Source: Phlebiopsis flavidoalba (Eukaryota; Basidiomycota; Agaricomycetes; Polyporales; Phanerochaetaceae). Taken from it: a stretch of DNA of 64,000 nucleotides. The DNA lies in contig JAOCPU010000034.1 of assembly GCA_035772785.1 (NCBI GenBank), positions 124,001 through 188,000 of the forward strand, read 5' to 3'. Both the position numbers and the translations under genes were made by a program. The notes beneath the pieces are model-generated. The model saw only the letters and a list, made by a program, of their open reading frames with translations. It had not been told where the DNA came from and searched no databases. This document shows positions 23,201 to 35,800 of this stretch, one piece after another; within the stretch, counting starts at the first letter, position 1; every line of letters starts with the position of its first letter.

Positions 23201-26200
23201 ACTCAGGGAGCCGAGATAGCGATCTGTGCGCGGCGCGGCGCGGTGGGTATGAGCGTCCTTGTGCAGTTTGTTATTTGGTTTTGCTGGTCTGAGTTTTCGA
23301 GGTTTTGCCGCATGTAGGATTAGTGCCACTGCTGATGTTCAGGCCTGCTGCATCTCAGGCGGATTTCTTGCGCAGCTCGCGCGCGGCGTTGTATGTTGTC
23401 GGCTCGAGTGTGGTCGTCCGCAGATGTGGTCGACGTCCGCAGGACGAAGATAGGAGGGATCTAGGGACATTGTCTGTGACCGTCGCCAGTCCCGAGAGGA
23501 TCCATTGTGCGCTGATATGGAGGTGTCGTGCCGACTAGGATCTGCACAGTATTTGGTGGCCCGAGAGCCTGGTGTGCGGCTTTCTATGCTGGCTTTCCGG
23601 CACGGTTGTTCAAATCTTGATATCTCAGCGTGCCGTATGTCGTAGGTTATCCTCGTTACAATTTGAAACCATAAATTCTCTATCAACTCATCTAGGTATG
23701 TATGTACAAATGTCTCGCCACATACTCGACTTCACGGTCTTTCGTGCCACACCAGACCAGTACCAAATACGTTCGACGCTATCAGACTACCCAGGACACT
23801 CGCTCGGTTGGCCAAAATTGATACCCCCTCCCGCAGGCCGGAATTCGAACACAGTGGATGCTTTCGCGCTGCTGCATCGCGTCCGGCGGGTGACGTCAGG
23901 ACCACGCCGCGGAAAGGACAGTTTGGGCAGTCCGTACGGGGCGGGACGGCGGGTTCTAACATTCCATTCCGGACTGGTAGTCAGGAATACGGGTGTCATT
24001 CTGCCGTAGCGGACGCGGGGCGGGACTGATCGCAGGAAGTAAGGATGCAGTCTGCACATTTTTGGCGCTTCGAGCGGTTTGGCGGGCTGTGTGGCACGTC
24101 CGCCGCCCTGTGCCTGTGACTCAAAGACTCGCGATAACCAAAACGTCTTTCCCGTTTGTCGTTTACACACTACGATCGACGCTCCAACAAGCTCTTCGTC
24201 CCGCTGATCGCCAGGGCGCGACAGCGCAGCCGTCCGCAGCCGCGCTCTCGTATCTCAGCCTGAGACGTTTCCAGAAAGTCTGGGCGAGACTCAGAGGTTA
24301 ATATTTTAATCGTGTGGCGCCACCGGGTCGATCCTGGCGGGTGATGTCACAGACGGAAGAGTCTATTGAGCACACGTCTTGCCTCCGCATGTAGCCGCAT
24401 GCTCATAGATGTGCGTTGTGCGTTCCAGTCGGGAGTGCAAAACGAGGTTCGTTATGCCGTGTTGTCTTCTCTGGGTGTACCCACGCAGTAACGCGGATGC
24501 TGGCCATATCTCTGCCCCGCCCGCGATATCGACAATGAGATGTCTCACCTATGTAAATCTGCACGTCCAGAATATCCGCATGCTAAGATCGACGCTACCG
24601 CCGCGCCTCTTTTGTGTCCTCGATCGCAGTGCACTAGGACGTCTGCGGCGGTGCCTTGCCCGCCCTCGTTTGGCTTTCAGCCTGATGAATAAGGAGGAAT
24701 AAGGTCGTTGCAGCGGAAGGCTAACGGCGCGACGCCACCGGTAAGCATTGCGGCCTTGCGGAGCTAGATTTTTTTTTTTTTTTTGTAGGGGTGATGTCAC
24801 GTCGCGAGTGGGTTCTCGCTTCGCCTAGTTCGTAGCTAAGAAAGACAAATAATAGAATCGCCAGTTTTTTGGATGGGTTTTGCGGACTAATGAATACGCT
24901 GCCCCGCCACGATATTCCCTTTATGAGCAACTTTTTCTGCTGCTCTACTGAGTCGCCAACATGGGCGGGCCAGTCTATCTTGGTTCCCAGGAAATGAATA
25001 CAATGGTGCGCATGTGTTGGTCCGGATTTGCCAGAACGAAGACTATGCCCGGTCTGCAATTCCTGGACTATGACCGTCGCCCCGATGTTGTGTTCGAGCC
25101 TTACACCGCGACCCCTATGCAGAAATGTTCATCTGCTTTATGACGCATTGTGTTCAGACAATAAATATGTCTTCACCTAATTTTGCTTACGCCATGCTAG
25201 GATTCGAGACATGCTACCGCCAGCGCCTCCTTTGTATATTTTTCACGAAGTTTTTTTCCTGGGCCGGGAAAAGGACACTGTTACAGCGCCACCACGCCCT
25301 AGAGTTAGTTTTCGGTAGCACCGGCCTTACTTTGTATCTTTTGGCCGGAATGTGTGGTGGTGGAGCACAAAAGTCGGGCAGTAGGAGGGGTTAAGCGGCA
25401 CAAACGCCACTGATGGGGATGACCAGAGGCCGCGGAGTCGTTCGACGTGTCTGAATCCGCGCAAGAAACCTCGTTTGTTGAGGGTAGCCCAGTGAGTCGC
25501 ACTGTGAGGCGGCATAATGCCAGCACACACACCCAGCGCTCAGATCGTACGTAGCTGGTGACTGCCGCGATCTATGGTATTCTGTCTTGTGTGATGCCTT
25601 ATCTTCTTGTTGTTCTGGGATACTTGCCGACGAGAATCAGACGTTATGGACAGTCCGGGGGCTTGTTGTTACCGTTTATCGCATGTATATGAGTCCTTCG
25701 TTGGATTGTCAGCCACTCGGCTACGGTACCAGAATATGACAAGAGATTAAGTGGATGTTCTCTCTTGTTTTCTTGGCCACCAGGCCCGAATCAAGCCAAG
25801 CCCACGCGGGCTATTCCGATTTCTGGGGAATATGCAGAACGAGGCGGAAGGCCTTGCGAAATAGAGCCGAATAGAATATGACCGGCTAACACCACAGAGA
25901 GCGAAGAAGCGTTGGATTATGTGGTTAGGTGTCGGGCACCAGCCGGCGTATGAGTCCGCGCGGCGGCGGTGCTAGTGATGCTCCGGGTGTTCTGTGCATT
26001 CACGTCGCGGTATTGATCTTCTCTGGTGGTACTGTAGTCTAACTTTTCGGGTGCGCTATGGTCTGCGCTAAGGAGAGTCGAGTTGACTCGCCAACGATGA
26101 GCAGGAAGGAATGTCTGTTCCATGCGCGCCGTAGACACAGCGATAGGTCGCAAACGACGGTTTTTTGTGTATTGCCCACACCCGGAGAAGTGCCAGATTC

Positions 26201-29200
26201 TCCACCATGGCTGGGTCCAAGGTTTGTGTTTGTCCGAGACCATCCGAGAATATAGGATCAATGTTGTGCAGCACGGCCATCACGCCTTCGATGATGGTTC
26301 TATTCTTTTAAAAACGTGAAGGCTTGGATTTTTACCATTATACAGAGAGTATGTAACGTACAGGGCATTCCAGAGATCTAGATTCTAGCCAAGGACTCAC
26401 GTGCTAGGAGGCCGCGTATTTACGATGGAGGGACGGTCTACGACCGATATTAAGACGGGATATTTCTATCCGGGCCGGAGACAACGAGGCGGCGATAACA
26501 GAACAACGATGAGCACAACAAAACAGGCAGCGGAAACAGAACGGTACGGGTATGAGAAGCTTCTATGCAAATGACTGCATCTAGGGCAGAGCTCGTCCGT
26601 GCTGTGGGAGAGCCCAGCGGACACGGGTTTCCGAGGACCCAGAACGCGTGAAGAGAAAGGATCTGCCTGGTCTATGCGCCCTTGTACCACCTCGACCGCA
26701 AAGCGCCACGGCGTCCCAGCGCGCGGGGCATGGCCCTTCTTTCAGGACCGTTCCTCGACGCCCTCAGTGCCCAGTGCGGGCGGCACAACAAATCGCACTG
26801 TACCTCGAGGTTCTACTGGGGGAACGCGAACAAGCGCGCATGTTGCGGGCCCAAAAAGCGCGTCGTCCAGGGCGCACGCAATGCATTCTCTTCGACGGCC
26901 TCGAGCGGTGTGGTTCGTGCGGATGGAGAGCTCCAGCCGGGCCGGCGGAGCTTCCGTTGTCGTGGGCGATATAGATACGTGCGAGGAAGGCGAGTGTTGT
27001 GTTCTGAGTCGATATCCGCCTCGGTGATCGCAGGCGTCTGCGAAACGAGCGTGAGCGAGTGGAGCAGGCGCGGTCCTTGGGTTGGACGACCTCTGGGGTG
27101 TCTGTAAAGTAAGGTCTGCCGCTGAGAGATCTAGGGATAGCATACCTGACGGGAAACATGCTGGGACCCGCCCAGAGCGGAAGGTTGAGGTGTGCAAGAC
27201 GCGGGGGCCGAGGCCGTCGAGCACGGGGGACGAGGCACTCGGGCTGACCGGCCTCCCATTGCAAGTTCAAAGTGCGGAATGGCGGGGACGAGGAAGGAGG
27301 CAGAGCCAGAGCGCAAAGGTGCGCGTGACGGCAGGGGGGAACGATGGTGTCCGCAGCGCACGCGCGCAGCGCAGCGAGGCGCGGTGGTGGGGGCGGCGGG
27401 ATCGGGCGGTGAGCACGGGGAGCCGCGGGACGTGCCAAACGAGACCGACGTCAATGCGAGGCGTTCGAGTGCAGGGAAGAGTCGGGCGACAGAGCGCGAA
27501 GAGTGTCCGCCGCGGTCGCGAAGGGTTGCGAAAACGAGGTTGAGGTTCGGTGATGTGCTGGTGTGGTCGCAGGGCGCAGTCGCTCTCGCGGCGCACTAGC
27601 GTCCTGCTGCGTCCAGTTGGAGAAGACGAGCGTGAGCGAGCGCAGACCCCCCAGGCGTGGTCATGAAATTGGACCACGACGGCGCGGGCCTGTTGCGTCG
27701 TCTGCTGTGCCCAGCTGCAGCAGGTGGCGGGGGTGCCGAATGAGCTTCAGCGAATTGTATGTGCGCTGCGGCACCGGTCGAGTAGTAGTCGACTGGGAGT
27801 GTTTGATGTGCTTGCTGCAGTTCGATGGTGAGTGCTCGCGGTGGCAGATGGTGGCTGCGCACCGCGAGAGACAGGCGTGCTGGACGAGAGCGCAGTGCTC
27901 TTGAGCGTGTCGCGCTCAGGACATCAGCGAGGGAGGTCGATGATAGACTCGACGGACTTCCTGTGGGAGTTCGGCTGAAAAAACAGCCTATTAGCCCCGC
28001 CTCAGGCGCTGTGAATTTCACACTCACTTGTATGGTCGCGTGAGTAACGATTGGCCAAACCAGAGTAAACCGTTTTTGGCTAGCACGAGCGCGTCGAGCG
28101 CAGCAATCAACCGGCGAGGTGCGAGAGGAGGGGAGCGTGTGGGGGAGAGGACAGGAGATTGTGGTGGCTGCAGTGCTAGCGATGGCTATTTGCCGACACT
28201 GGTCATCGGTAGCGAGCTTCATCTTTGCGCGATTTGTGAAAAGGTGCATCGGAGACATACGGAACTCCGAGACTCCACGGAGAGCATGACGGGACGGTGC
28301 CCGCCGAGGCGATAAACCGCTAGCGCAGATCACCTCTGTCCAGCATTTGGCAGGTACAGTGTTGTGCGGGAGTGGCGGGGCCGTCATCGTCGTCCCCCCG
28401 CGTCGCTGGGTTGGTACCGCGAATCCAGGGCGCCTACCACTCCGCTTGCACATGCGGTGGACCTTCATAGGGTCAACCTGATGGTAAGGAACTCCGCTTG
28501 GGACGTGGTTATTGTCATTGTAGAGTTTCTGTATGATTGGCGTCCGTCGGACATGCCCCATGTCACAATCGCACCACGTTTGAGACGTCCAGTCCGGTTG
28601 TTCCACAATGTTACGGCAGCAACACGGTTTTACCTTCGCCGTGAATATATCATATTATTTGAATGTGGTGACGATTTTTTTTATCCTTCGTGTGTGAGTC
28701 GCTACCAATGATATAGAAGGCCCGAAAAACGAACCAAGACTTTCTAATGCATGTGTTGCCAGATTTGAGACTGATCGGTTAATCACTCAGCTTGTTACGA
28801 AGACCACTGCACCGTACCCGTTCATGCATATCGTTGACGTGCGACCCGATGGCTTGAGCTTAATACGCAGAGGTGCAAATCGGGGTGCTTTAAGGCCGGT
28901 GAGTCCCATATTAATAGTGTATCCTGCTCAGAAAACCAGTGCCAATGCAGGCGCGCAATGTATCATAGAACCCCCGAGTGGCACTTGGCGAGGCACGGGT
29001 TATCACTACCGGTACAAGTAGCGCCCGATTATGTGTTATTTTGTATTTCGTCTCTACGGAAATTTTGGGCTGACACTTGCATAATTTTCATTCTCGCTAT
29101 ACAAGTATAAGTCAACCCGGCTGTCGGGGTCCTTGGGAACCGTAACGCCGACTTTTGAGTAGCCGTTGATAAGTCAATCGGATGGATGGTGAAAGAGTTA

Positions 29201-29929
29201 ATCACCTGGATAGTCCATAGCACCTAGGTCCAATACTATGCCCCAAAACAAGTATCGCAAGTCGATACTTACACTAACACTAATCTCGCTTTTTGTACAA
29301 GTGTTGCCTACGTACGATCAGAGGCGATGGTGGGACTATTGTGCGTGGACGGGATTCCTAGTACCTCGGTCAGAATCCCTGCAGGCCTCAAGGCGCGGTG
29401 GAACAACCGGACGGAGGGTAATCTTCCTTGCGAGACAGAATTGGTGGCGGGGCGATATGACAGTGCCGGCTCACGGGACGGACCCGCACCGGGACGCCGT
29501 TGTCCTTTGTACAAGGATCACCTTCGACGCGCTCGAGCCGACGAGCCGGGCGTCCCGCGTAGAGCAGATAGCAGCGAGGCCTCGAAGTGGGCAGTGGACC
29601 GCGCTTGGTGACAACAGTCCATCTAGTATGGCTTTCGGTCGCCGGCCGAGGGGTCCTTCATTCCAGCGGGGACGCGATCCAAACGCTTGATGTGGATACC
29701 TCCCGAGACAGCGCTGAGTTCCAGGGGAGCGAGACATGCTTTTGGTCAGCTCGACCCTACGGTAGGCTGTTGGACGAAAACGCTAGGGCCGTACTGCCGC
29801 ATGTTTTTGTCAAGGGTCGGTGGCAGATTGGGGTCGAGCCCTGACGACAACGGTGTGATGCGCCGAAGTATCGAATGAACGGCAAGCTGAGGTCTTCTCC
29901 AGGCAGATTCAGTGTAAGCGATTATAGGA
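20214..29929. other. GC-rich to mixed stretch without recognisable genes
   Basis: No conserved domain could be read on either strand. Poly-T runs of about 15-18 bases lie at about 21,270-21,287 and 24,769-24,784. A minus-strand protein-like patch at 21,424-21,790 joins DVNAGDMLVR to EQETSEVNATPDEREAK across an intron-like GTGAGA...CACAG. Another minus patch at 26,466-27,224 stays in one frame with a single stop. Both are unrecognised. The long minus-strand frame at 27,596-28,606 (336 codons) has no family resemblance. Motifs of the type GCGCCACCGG and GGGTGATGTCAC recur near 24,315-24,350 and 24,730-24,800 and may mark a decayed repeat. Confidence 0.4.
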
Positions 29930-30887
29930 GTGTACATAGGATGATGGTGCGTAGCCCGCGAGAGCTTTCAAACCAGTCCTCCGTCTCCGTAAAAAAAACC
30001 GCTGGCGTCACTAGGTCAAATCGAACGTGCTCCGGCGTGGCGTCGAGGCATCCGAAGATGTTCACCAATGTTTCCGTGGCTCGCCGGGAACAATCCATCT
30101 CACAGCTCCAGGACCGTTTCAAAGACTTTTGTCCAGCCAGCTGCTTGATGATGCCATGCATGTGGCCTACAGGTATGTTTTTCGCAGAGTCAAAACGCGG
30201 GTTGCAGGCAGAGTTATATCGGCTGTGGCGGGCCCATCCTCGTGCCCCACACACTTGATGTTTCGGAGATGAAGTTCCTCGAGCGGTGCAAATTGGCGCA
30301 GAATTTCACAAAGAAACGGGCTGGTATTGCTCCGGGGCATCCCCGTAGCCATCTGACCTTTTTCCCGTGTTACGATCAACACCCGTATATGTGGTACAAT
30401 TGGTTCGTATCGCGCCACCGTATCCACGGGAGATTCGAGGTCTATAAGGCCTCGAAGCTTCAAGCTCCGCAGCTCAGGAAAGTGATTGACAAGACGTGCA
30501 AAGTGAGGGTCGATAGACGAACCCGAGTCGGACGGCCAGTACAGGCTGAGATAGCGCACATAGTGTTGAACGCGGGGAAACGCATCCGAAGCAACAAAAT
30601 CGAGCAGCCGATGCCACACGATGGTAGAGAGCTAATAGGGCTGGGCTATGCTGGCGAAAAGAGAGAGCATGAAAGCGATGGCGTAGCGTCACCTCACGCC
30701 ACATCGGAGAGACGAGCGAGCATGCGAAAAGCGCAGCTTTACTGGGTCGTCGTTGAAGTGGGCGAAGAGATTCGAATATGCCGTCGAGCAGTTCCATCGG
30801 CAATATGTCGTGAATGCAAACGGAAGTTTTTCTAGCAGACCATCTGTGTGGGTCTGGTGAGGCGGCCGAAGATGTTGCTCCCTCCAT
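29930..30887 (-). CDS. F-box protein B (paralogue of A and C)
   Basis: F-box SCF-adaptor family protein. ATG at 30,887 (MEGATSSAASPDP) fits better than the upstream in-frame Met. F-box: ILPMELLDGIFESLRPL...FACSLVSPMWREVTLRHRF (about 30,665-30,800). Then HYVRYLSLYWPSD, DPHFARLVNHFPELRSLKL, YEPIVPHIRVLIV (about 30,360-30,400), FLCEILRQFAPLEELHL (about 30,270-30,325), and after an intron-like GTAGGC or frame slip near 30,170, GIIKQLAGQKSLKR (about 30,105-30,150) and ATPEHVRFDL (about 30,005-30,035). Frame changes are needed near 30,640 and 30,100. The last exon, which in A and C ends AGILxV, could not be found with confidence; the 3' end may lie as far as about 29,300. Confidence 0.72.
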
Positions 30888-31114
30888 GTTAATGTTCCGA
30901 ATTGGTATAACCCACGGGTGAGAGATTTGCCCTAGAATAGTCATGAAGATCATGTATTTTGTCATTATGGCTGCAGCAATCTCACGGCGGCGCAGAAGAG
31001 CTTTGAGAAGAGAATTCGCAGCAGTGTTGGAGCAAATGAGAGCGATAAAGTGATGAGAGCCTCAAGGCAAGAACCGACGCGTGGCATGTGAGAGGCTTAT
31101 GTCAGCATTTCCAA

Positions 31115-31140
31115 CTCAGACTCAGACTCAGACTCAGACT
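31115..31140. repeat. Hexanucleotide microsatellite (CAGACT)n
   Basis: About four copies of ACTCAG/CAGACT in a row between F-box genes B and C. No coding frame crosses it. Confidence 0.9.
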
Positions 31141-31271
31141 CCCCAGGCGGTGGCGATCATCTCGAACAAAATACCCTTGCTAAAAGCAGTTGCACTCTAG
31201 CCTAGCGGACGAACACGAAACGCAGGAAGCAACGCAGAATCCATTATACAGTATTGCGACAGCCTAGTACT

Positions 31272-32871
31272 CTACACGTCCAATATTCCTGCCCTCTCCT
31301 AGACCCGGAATACGGAACACAGGTATTCAACTGCAGGATATATGCGATGAGGGTCCAAACCACTTTCAATGAACGTGTCTTTCCATAGGGACACTGTAAC
31401 ACTTCTAAGCTGTCCCTTCCTCGGGCGTAACCGTAGCAGTACCGGTTCTCCAGCCGAGCCAGCTGGGGGCCAAGATCGCCTAATGTAGCTGCCAGCGACC
31501 GACAGGAAGTCTTTCGTTTTCGGGATCCTCGAGCACAATGCCAATTGCTATGTGCTCCAAGGAGGCAGCGAGCGTCCAGAGCCTCCAAAGCCGTGATAGC
31601 ATCTTGCCACGGCAAGCGATTTCTCTCGACAGGATCCTCCTCCAGTGGGTCCTTTGCTATTCCATCCACAGATTTGCCCTCCTCCTGTGTTTCCGCCTCT
31701 CCCGTCCCGCTGCGTCCTCCTTCAATGCGCTCGCTCTCGTCTGATCCGTCGCCGTTGTGCATCAAGAGGTGGGTTTTGATGAGCCGGACACATTAAAGTG
31801 AGACGTCGGAGATCCCCACGGTAAGTCTAATGGCCCACTGGTGCCCTCCCCTATTACATAAACGCTAGTTAATTAAGCTTTTATCGTGTTTGCAAGGAGA
31901 GTATATACGCACTGTTGTGCTTGGCACCAGGTTCTCTGTGGCGCAGCGAGGTCCCGAAGCGAATGTGTTCTGGTGTTGGGTGCATATATCCAAGAATCTT
32001 TGTCAGGTCCCTGAGTCGCTAAGAGTAATTAACAAGATCCATCCGTTTCATCTAAGGGTTTTTACGTCCAGCTAACTTTCCTGAGGATACCGCTCATAGG
32101 ATCCTCATCCCATATGTCTCTATGCGTGCCTCGTAGGACCAAAACATTGATCTCGGGTAGAGGTACTGTGATTGGGTGGGTCGGCACCTAGGTCCTCCGC
32201 TAGGAAACGCGGGTACGCAAATCAAGCCTCTTCAAGACGTAAGTTCATCCAGAGATACAAACTACGCAAAATTTCGCCAATTGAACTCCATACGTGCGCG
32301 ACATCCATGTGCAAACTCGTTCCAGATGTCCCCGTGAAGGACCAGGCGTCCGGATGTGCGGCACAATAGGTTCGTATTCATGCTCCGTCGCTGGGTGAGG
32401 AAGGCCGTCGCATCCACAGGCGCGACCCTATGAGACCTTTGAGCTCCAAGGTTTGCAGAGACGGTAAAGTAGTTGACGAGAGGGGCGAACCGGGGGTCTA
32501 CGTCCGTTTCGAAGGCGCCACCAGAGCCTGAGTGGGGGAGCGGACATGTAGACGAACGCGGGGATATACGGCAGATTGGACGAAGCGGAGTAGCTGGTTG
32601 TCTGGTAGGGGTGGGTCTATATCGTCGTGCTCCCAGAACCTCAAACTAGCCCAGATGTGAAAAGTCCAGCGAGTGGAAAGCGGAAAACACAACGTCATGT
32701 CGCCCCACGCACGACAGACGAGTGAGCACGAAAAAAGGGTGGCTTTTTTTTTTTTTGTCATCCAGATAGTGCACAAAGCTGAGAATATGACTGATCAGCT
32801 CAGGAAGCAGGATGTTGCGGATGTGTGCCATGGGGAGCGCTGCCTGCGGCGAGTGTGTTTGAAATTTCCAT
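31272..32871 (-). CDS. F-box protein C (paralogue of A and B)
   Basis: Third member of the same F-box family, tandem with B on the minus strand. A likely start is ATG 32,871 (MEISNTLAAG), with the F-box as LLPELISHILSFVHYLDD...FSCSLVCRAWGDMTL (about 32,690-32,810). A run of 15 A on this strand (plus-strand T run at about 32,742-32,756) lies inside the F-box and shifts the frame, where the paralogues have a short charged turn. Downstream: LPDNQLLRFVQSAVYPRVRL, DPRFAPLVNYF (about 32,465-32,500), EYEPIVPHIR (about 32,345-32,375), ALDARCLLGAHS (about 31,540-31,580), LRPRKGQLRSVTVSLWKD (about 31,380-31,435) and GLDPHRIYPAVEYL (about 31,325-31,370). The protein ends GILDV with TAG at 31272-31274. 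The middle part (31,800-32,330) is poorly resolved. Confidence 0.75.
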
Positions 32872-35800
32872 CTTGTAATGCGGTCAATAAATTATGCCAT
32901 GGACCAGAGGCTCAACGAGAATTTTCAGATTTGAATCGTTCTTATCCCAGGCTGTAGCAGTAGCAGCTATGAAGCTCTCACCGATATCTTTCAACGCTTG
33001 AGGGCTTCAGGGACCAACTGGTCGGAGAATATGGCCAGCTCGGCCAGCTCGGGTCAAGATGAGGCTGTATTTATATGCTGTGGGAAGCGTGCGCGCGTGC
33101 GTGACAGCATTTCCCGCTAGCGCCTCTCGATGACACTCTCAAAACGCTGGTCCGAACCATGTACGTTCACAACTCAGATTCCCAGGGGAGGTGAGAACCC
33201 AGCGGTGAGTTAGGTACAATACATACTTTGGCGTTCTAGCCGTAATATATCGGCCTTCTTTTCTCTCTCTGTTCCCGCAGCCAAACTAATTACTCTATGG
33301 CGTCTTGTACGGTGTTACACATAAATAGCGTCGCTGCCGGGACTGGCGGCTCCTGGTAGTCTCCCGAGGCCTCAAATAAGCAGGATAGATCGATCTCTTC
33401 AGCCAAGCATAGGCCTGTCACTTATCACATTCAAGACAACTAGTGACATGGAGTGCGTTATTTTCTTTGGATCATCAACAGAGAGAAAGGCTTTTGACCC
33501 GTATATCTTACTCGGTGCCAAGTACAACAGACATCGTGGGCAATATGCGGCCCAAAGCATCTCCAGAACCCCTCAACGCTGCCCTTGAACATGTTACTCT
33601 GCTCCGATACCGAAGGACTGGCTCGGGCTGTTTCCTTACCAACGACATGGAGAGTACACACGACGTCCGACTGCTTCAGGCTTTACACAACTCTATGCAT
33701 GGGACGGAAGGTGGATAGTCGGACTGGTATGTAAAGTTTCTTTTACAAATAACACCACGGTCAATCATATCTTGACTCACCCACTGCTTTGATGCTTAGG
33801 CCCCAGCTCACGATTGACACGCGGATGCGAGAAAATCAAAACTCTAGAGCTATGGGCTGACCAGCCCTGCGGCCACTGCCATGGAAGTTACTACTATGAG
33901 GGGGTGACGCACGGCACGAACGATTTTTCCATGTGTGACAGATTGTGAGTACTCCCAGATCAGTCTGTTCCAACTCTCAGCATTTTTCTGTACCTACCCA
34001 GAACAGGATAACGTTCGCTGGGGGTGCGCGACATACCTGCGATCAAGATCTCGGATTTACGAGTTAAAAGCAACCACTTACCGTTCTCAGGTTCATAGAT
34101 ATATCTGGACAGTCTCACTCAGAGAGGCGAGACAGCCCCGTCCTCAGTGTGGCTCTCGTTTACATGGACAAAAGCAATGACATCGCGGGAACATTGGGTA
34201 CCATCTTGGACCAGTGATCTTCCAAGAAATGGAAGGGATCTACTACTCACACGGAATTCTCGTTTGCAGCCACATTCTTGGTTGTGCCGTATTATCTCGG
34301 TACAGTGACTACACTAGGCTCATCGATTCACTTAATATTCATCAGTTGGAGACACAGTTGGACTTGGCTACCATTCGTATGCATTCGCCTCAAATCTGTT
34401 TTGAACGAAGAACGGAACACTAGTTGGGTGGGAATCTCGTGTTTGCTCGGCTTCCTTGGCACTGTCATTGGACAAACATAATTTGATTTTTGATGGAACA
34501 TCTGACATATTATCAGCCGCTCCTCCAAGTTGTCTCCTCGCAGGGACTGTGATATAGACCGAAAGTTTTCGATGATCGATGCGTTTTCCCCACTTTGTGC
34601 CTAACTTCGGATCTGTCAAACTTATCCTAGGACAACTTGCCCCGCTACAGTGTCTGGTTACTAAAACTTGGGGCAGCAGCCATTACGTTAGTTTGACATA
34701 GAACGCTATCTTGCTTCCGACAATGGCGAGGTAGCGCACAAACAATCTGCCACAGGCCCTTTCCACTACGAGGTCAATAGACCTGATTTTGGCCTCCTAG
34801 GATGTTGAGCATGTAGCCACCCTCTCCCTCACATCGGCGGCCGCTGTCGACGTTTGAGGGTACAGAACAGCTCGTCCGTTTAACTACAGAAAGCGCACTG
34901 GGACGGCTTTATATTGTCATATCGCGCCGAATGGTGTCACGGTCCTGGTCCGCCACCGCAACACAAGTTTTCCGGACACATCCCTCTTTGTTGACCACCA
35001 GATGGACGATCCCTCCACAAGGCAATACTTCTTGGCACTATTCTCTTTTACCACGGCGAGATCCCGTATCTTTCAATACCAGCACTTTTGACGATAGACT
35101 CGTGTGTGGTGGTATCGCTGGAGCAACACCCTCGGTCTTTTGATCGAGTCCGTCCCATACAATGAGCCTCTTCGGAAGTAACTTGGCGTCTAGCACCGGC
35201 TTCCTCAACAGTTTCTTCTTCCGCCAGCGAGCTCATTTGGCCAGCAGAATCCGTCAAAGCAAATGGCAGGTGCATTAGATACGCCCAGTACCACTGACTA
35301 CGACCTTTTTGACCCCCCTACAAATAGCGATACATCGCTCCTTATCCCGCATCTTTTCGTGTCGCGTGGATGCACGCCTCTTTCCATCCCGAAACCGTAT
35401 CTTTCCCATCCTTCACACGGGATGGCCCTTGCAATCACGGCGCCACTGTACCCCTTTAGAATCTTTTGCGAGGCAATTGGATGTCGCTTGGAGCACTGTA
35501 GATTAGATAAGAGACGGTTTCCACGCCTACCAGCTGGCTCTCAAAGGGACTGAGCATCTTCGCAGCATGCCAGCGGTTTTCTCCCGTTTGTACAAGCGAT
35601 TTTGTGGCGGTATCATATCTGGGCTTTTCCTCTTGACCCTTTCGCCCCCGACGGTCGGTCTCGGAGACATTGTGTATGCACCCTCGTCTTGTGCTAAGCC
35701 TGGCCCCCAGGACGATGGTCCCGTTTGTGACCGATCACTCAATGTCTTTTCTAGTTCGAGGTGGACTTGCACCTAATTTCGGTGCTTCATCAATACTGAC

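Noticed and set aside
23800..23960. tRNA-like B-box (TGTTCGAATTCC on the minus strand)
   Set aside because: No acceptable cloverleaf or A box at the right distance could be drawn.
27596..28606. Minus-strand open frame of 336 codons
   Set aside because: No motif, splice context or family resemblance; long frames arise easily in this GC-rich stretch. Left as unassigned sequence.
20214..29929. LTR retrotransposon remnants
   Set aside because: No direct long repeats, primer-binding site, or protease/RT/integrase motifs were found on either strand.
31115..31140. CRISPR-like short repeats
   Set aside because: It is a contiguous hexanucleotide microsatellite without spacers, in a eukaryotic genome.
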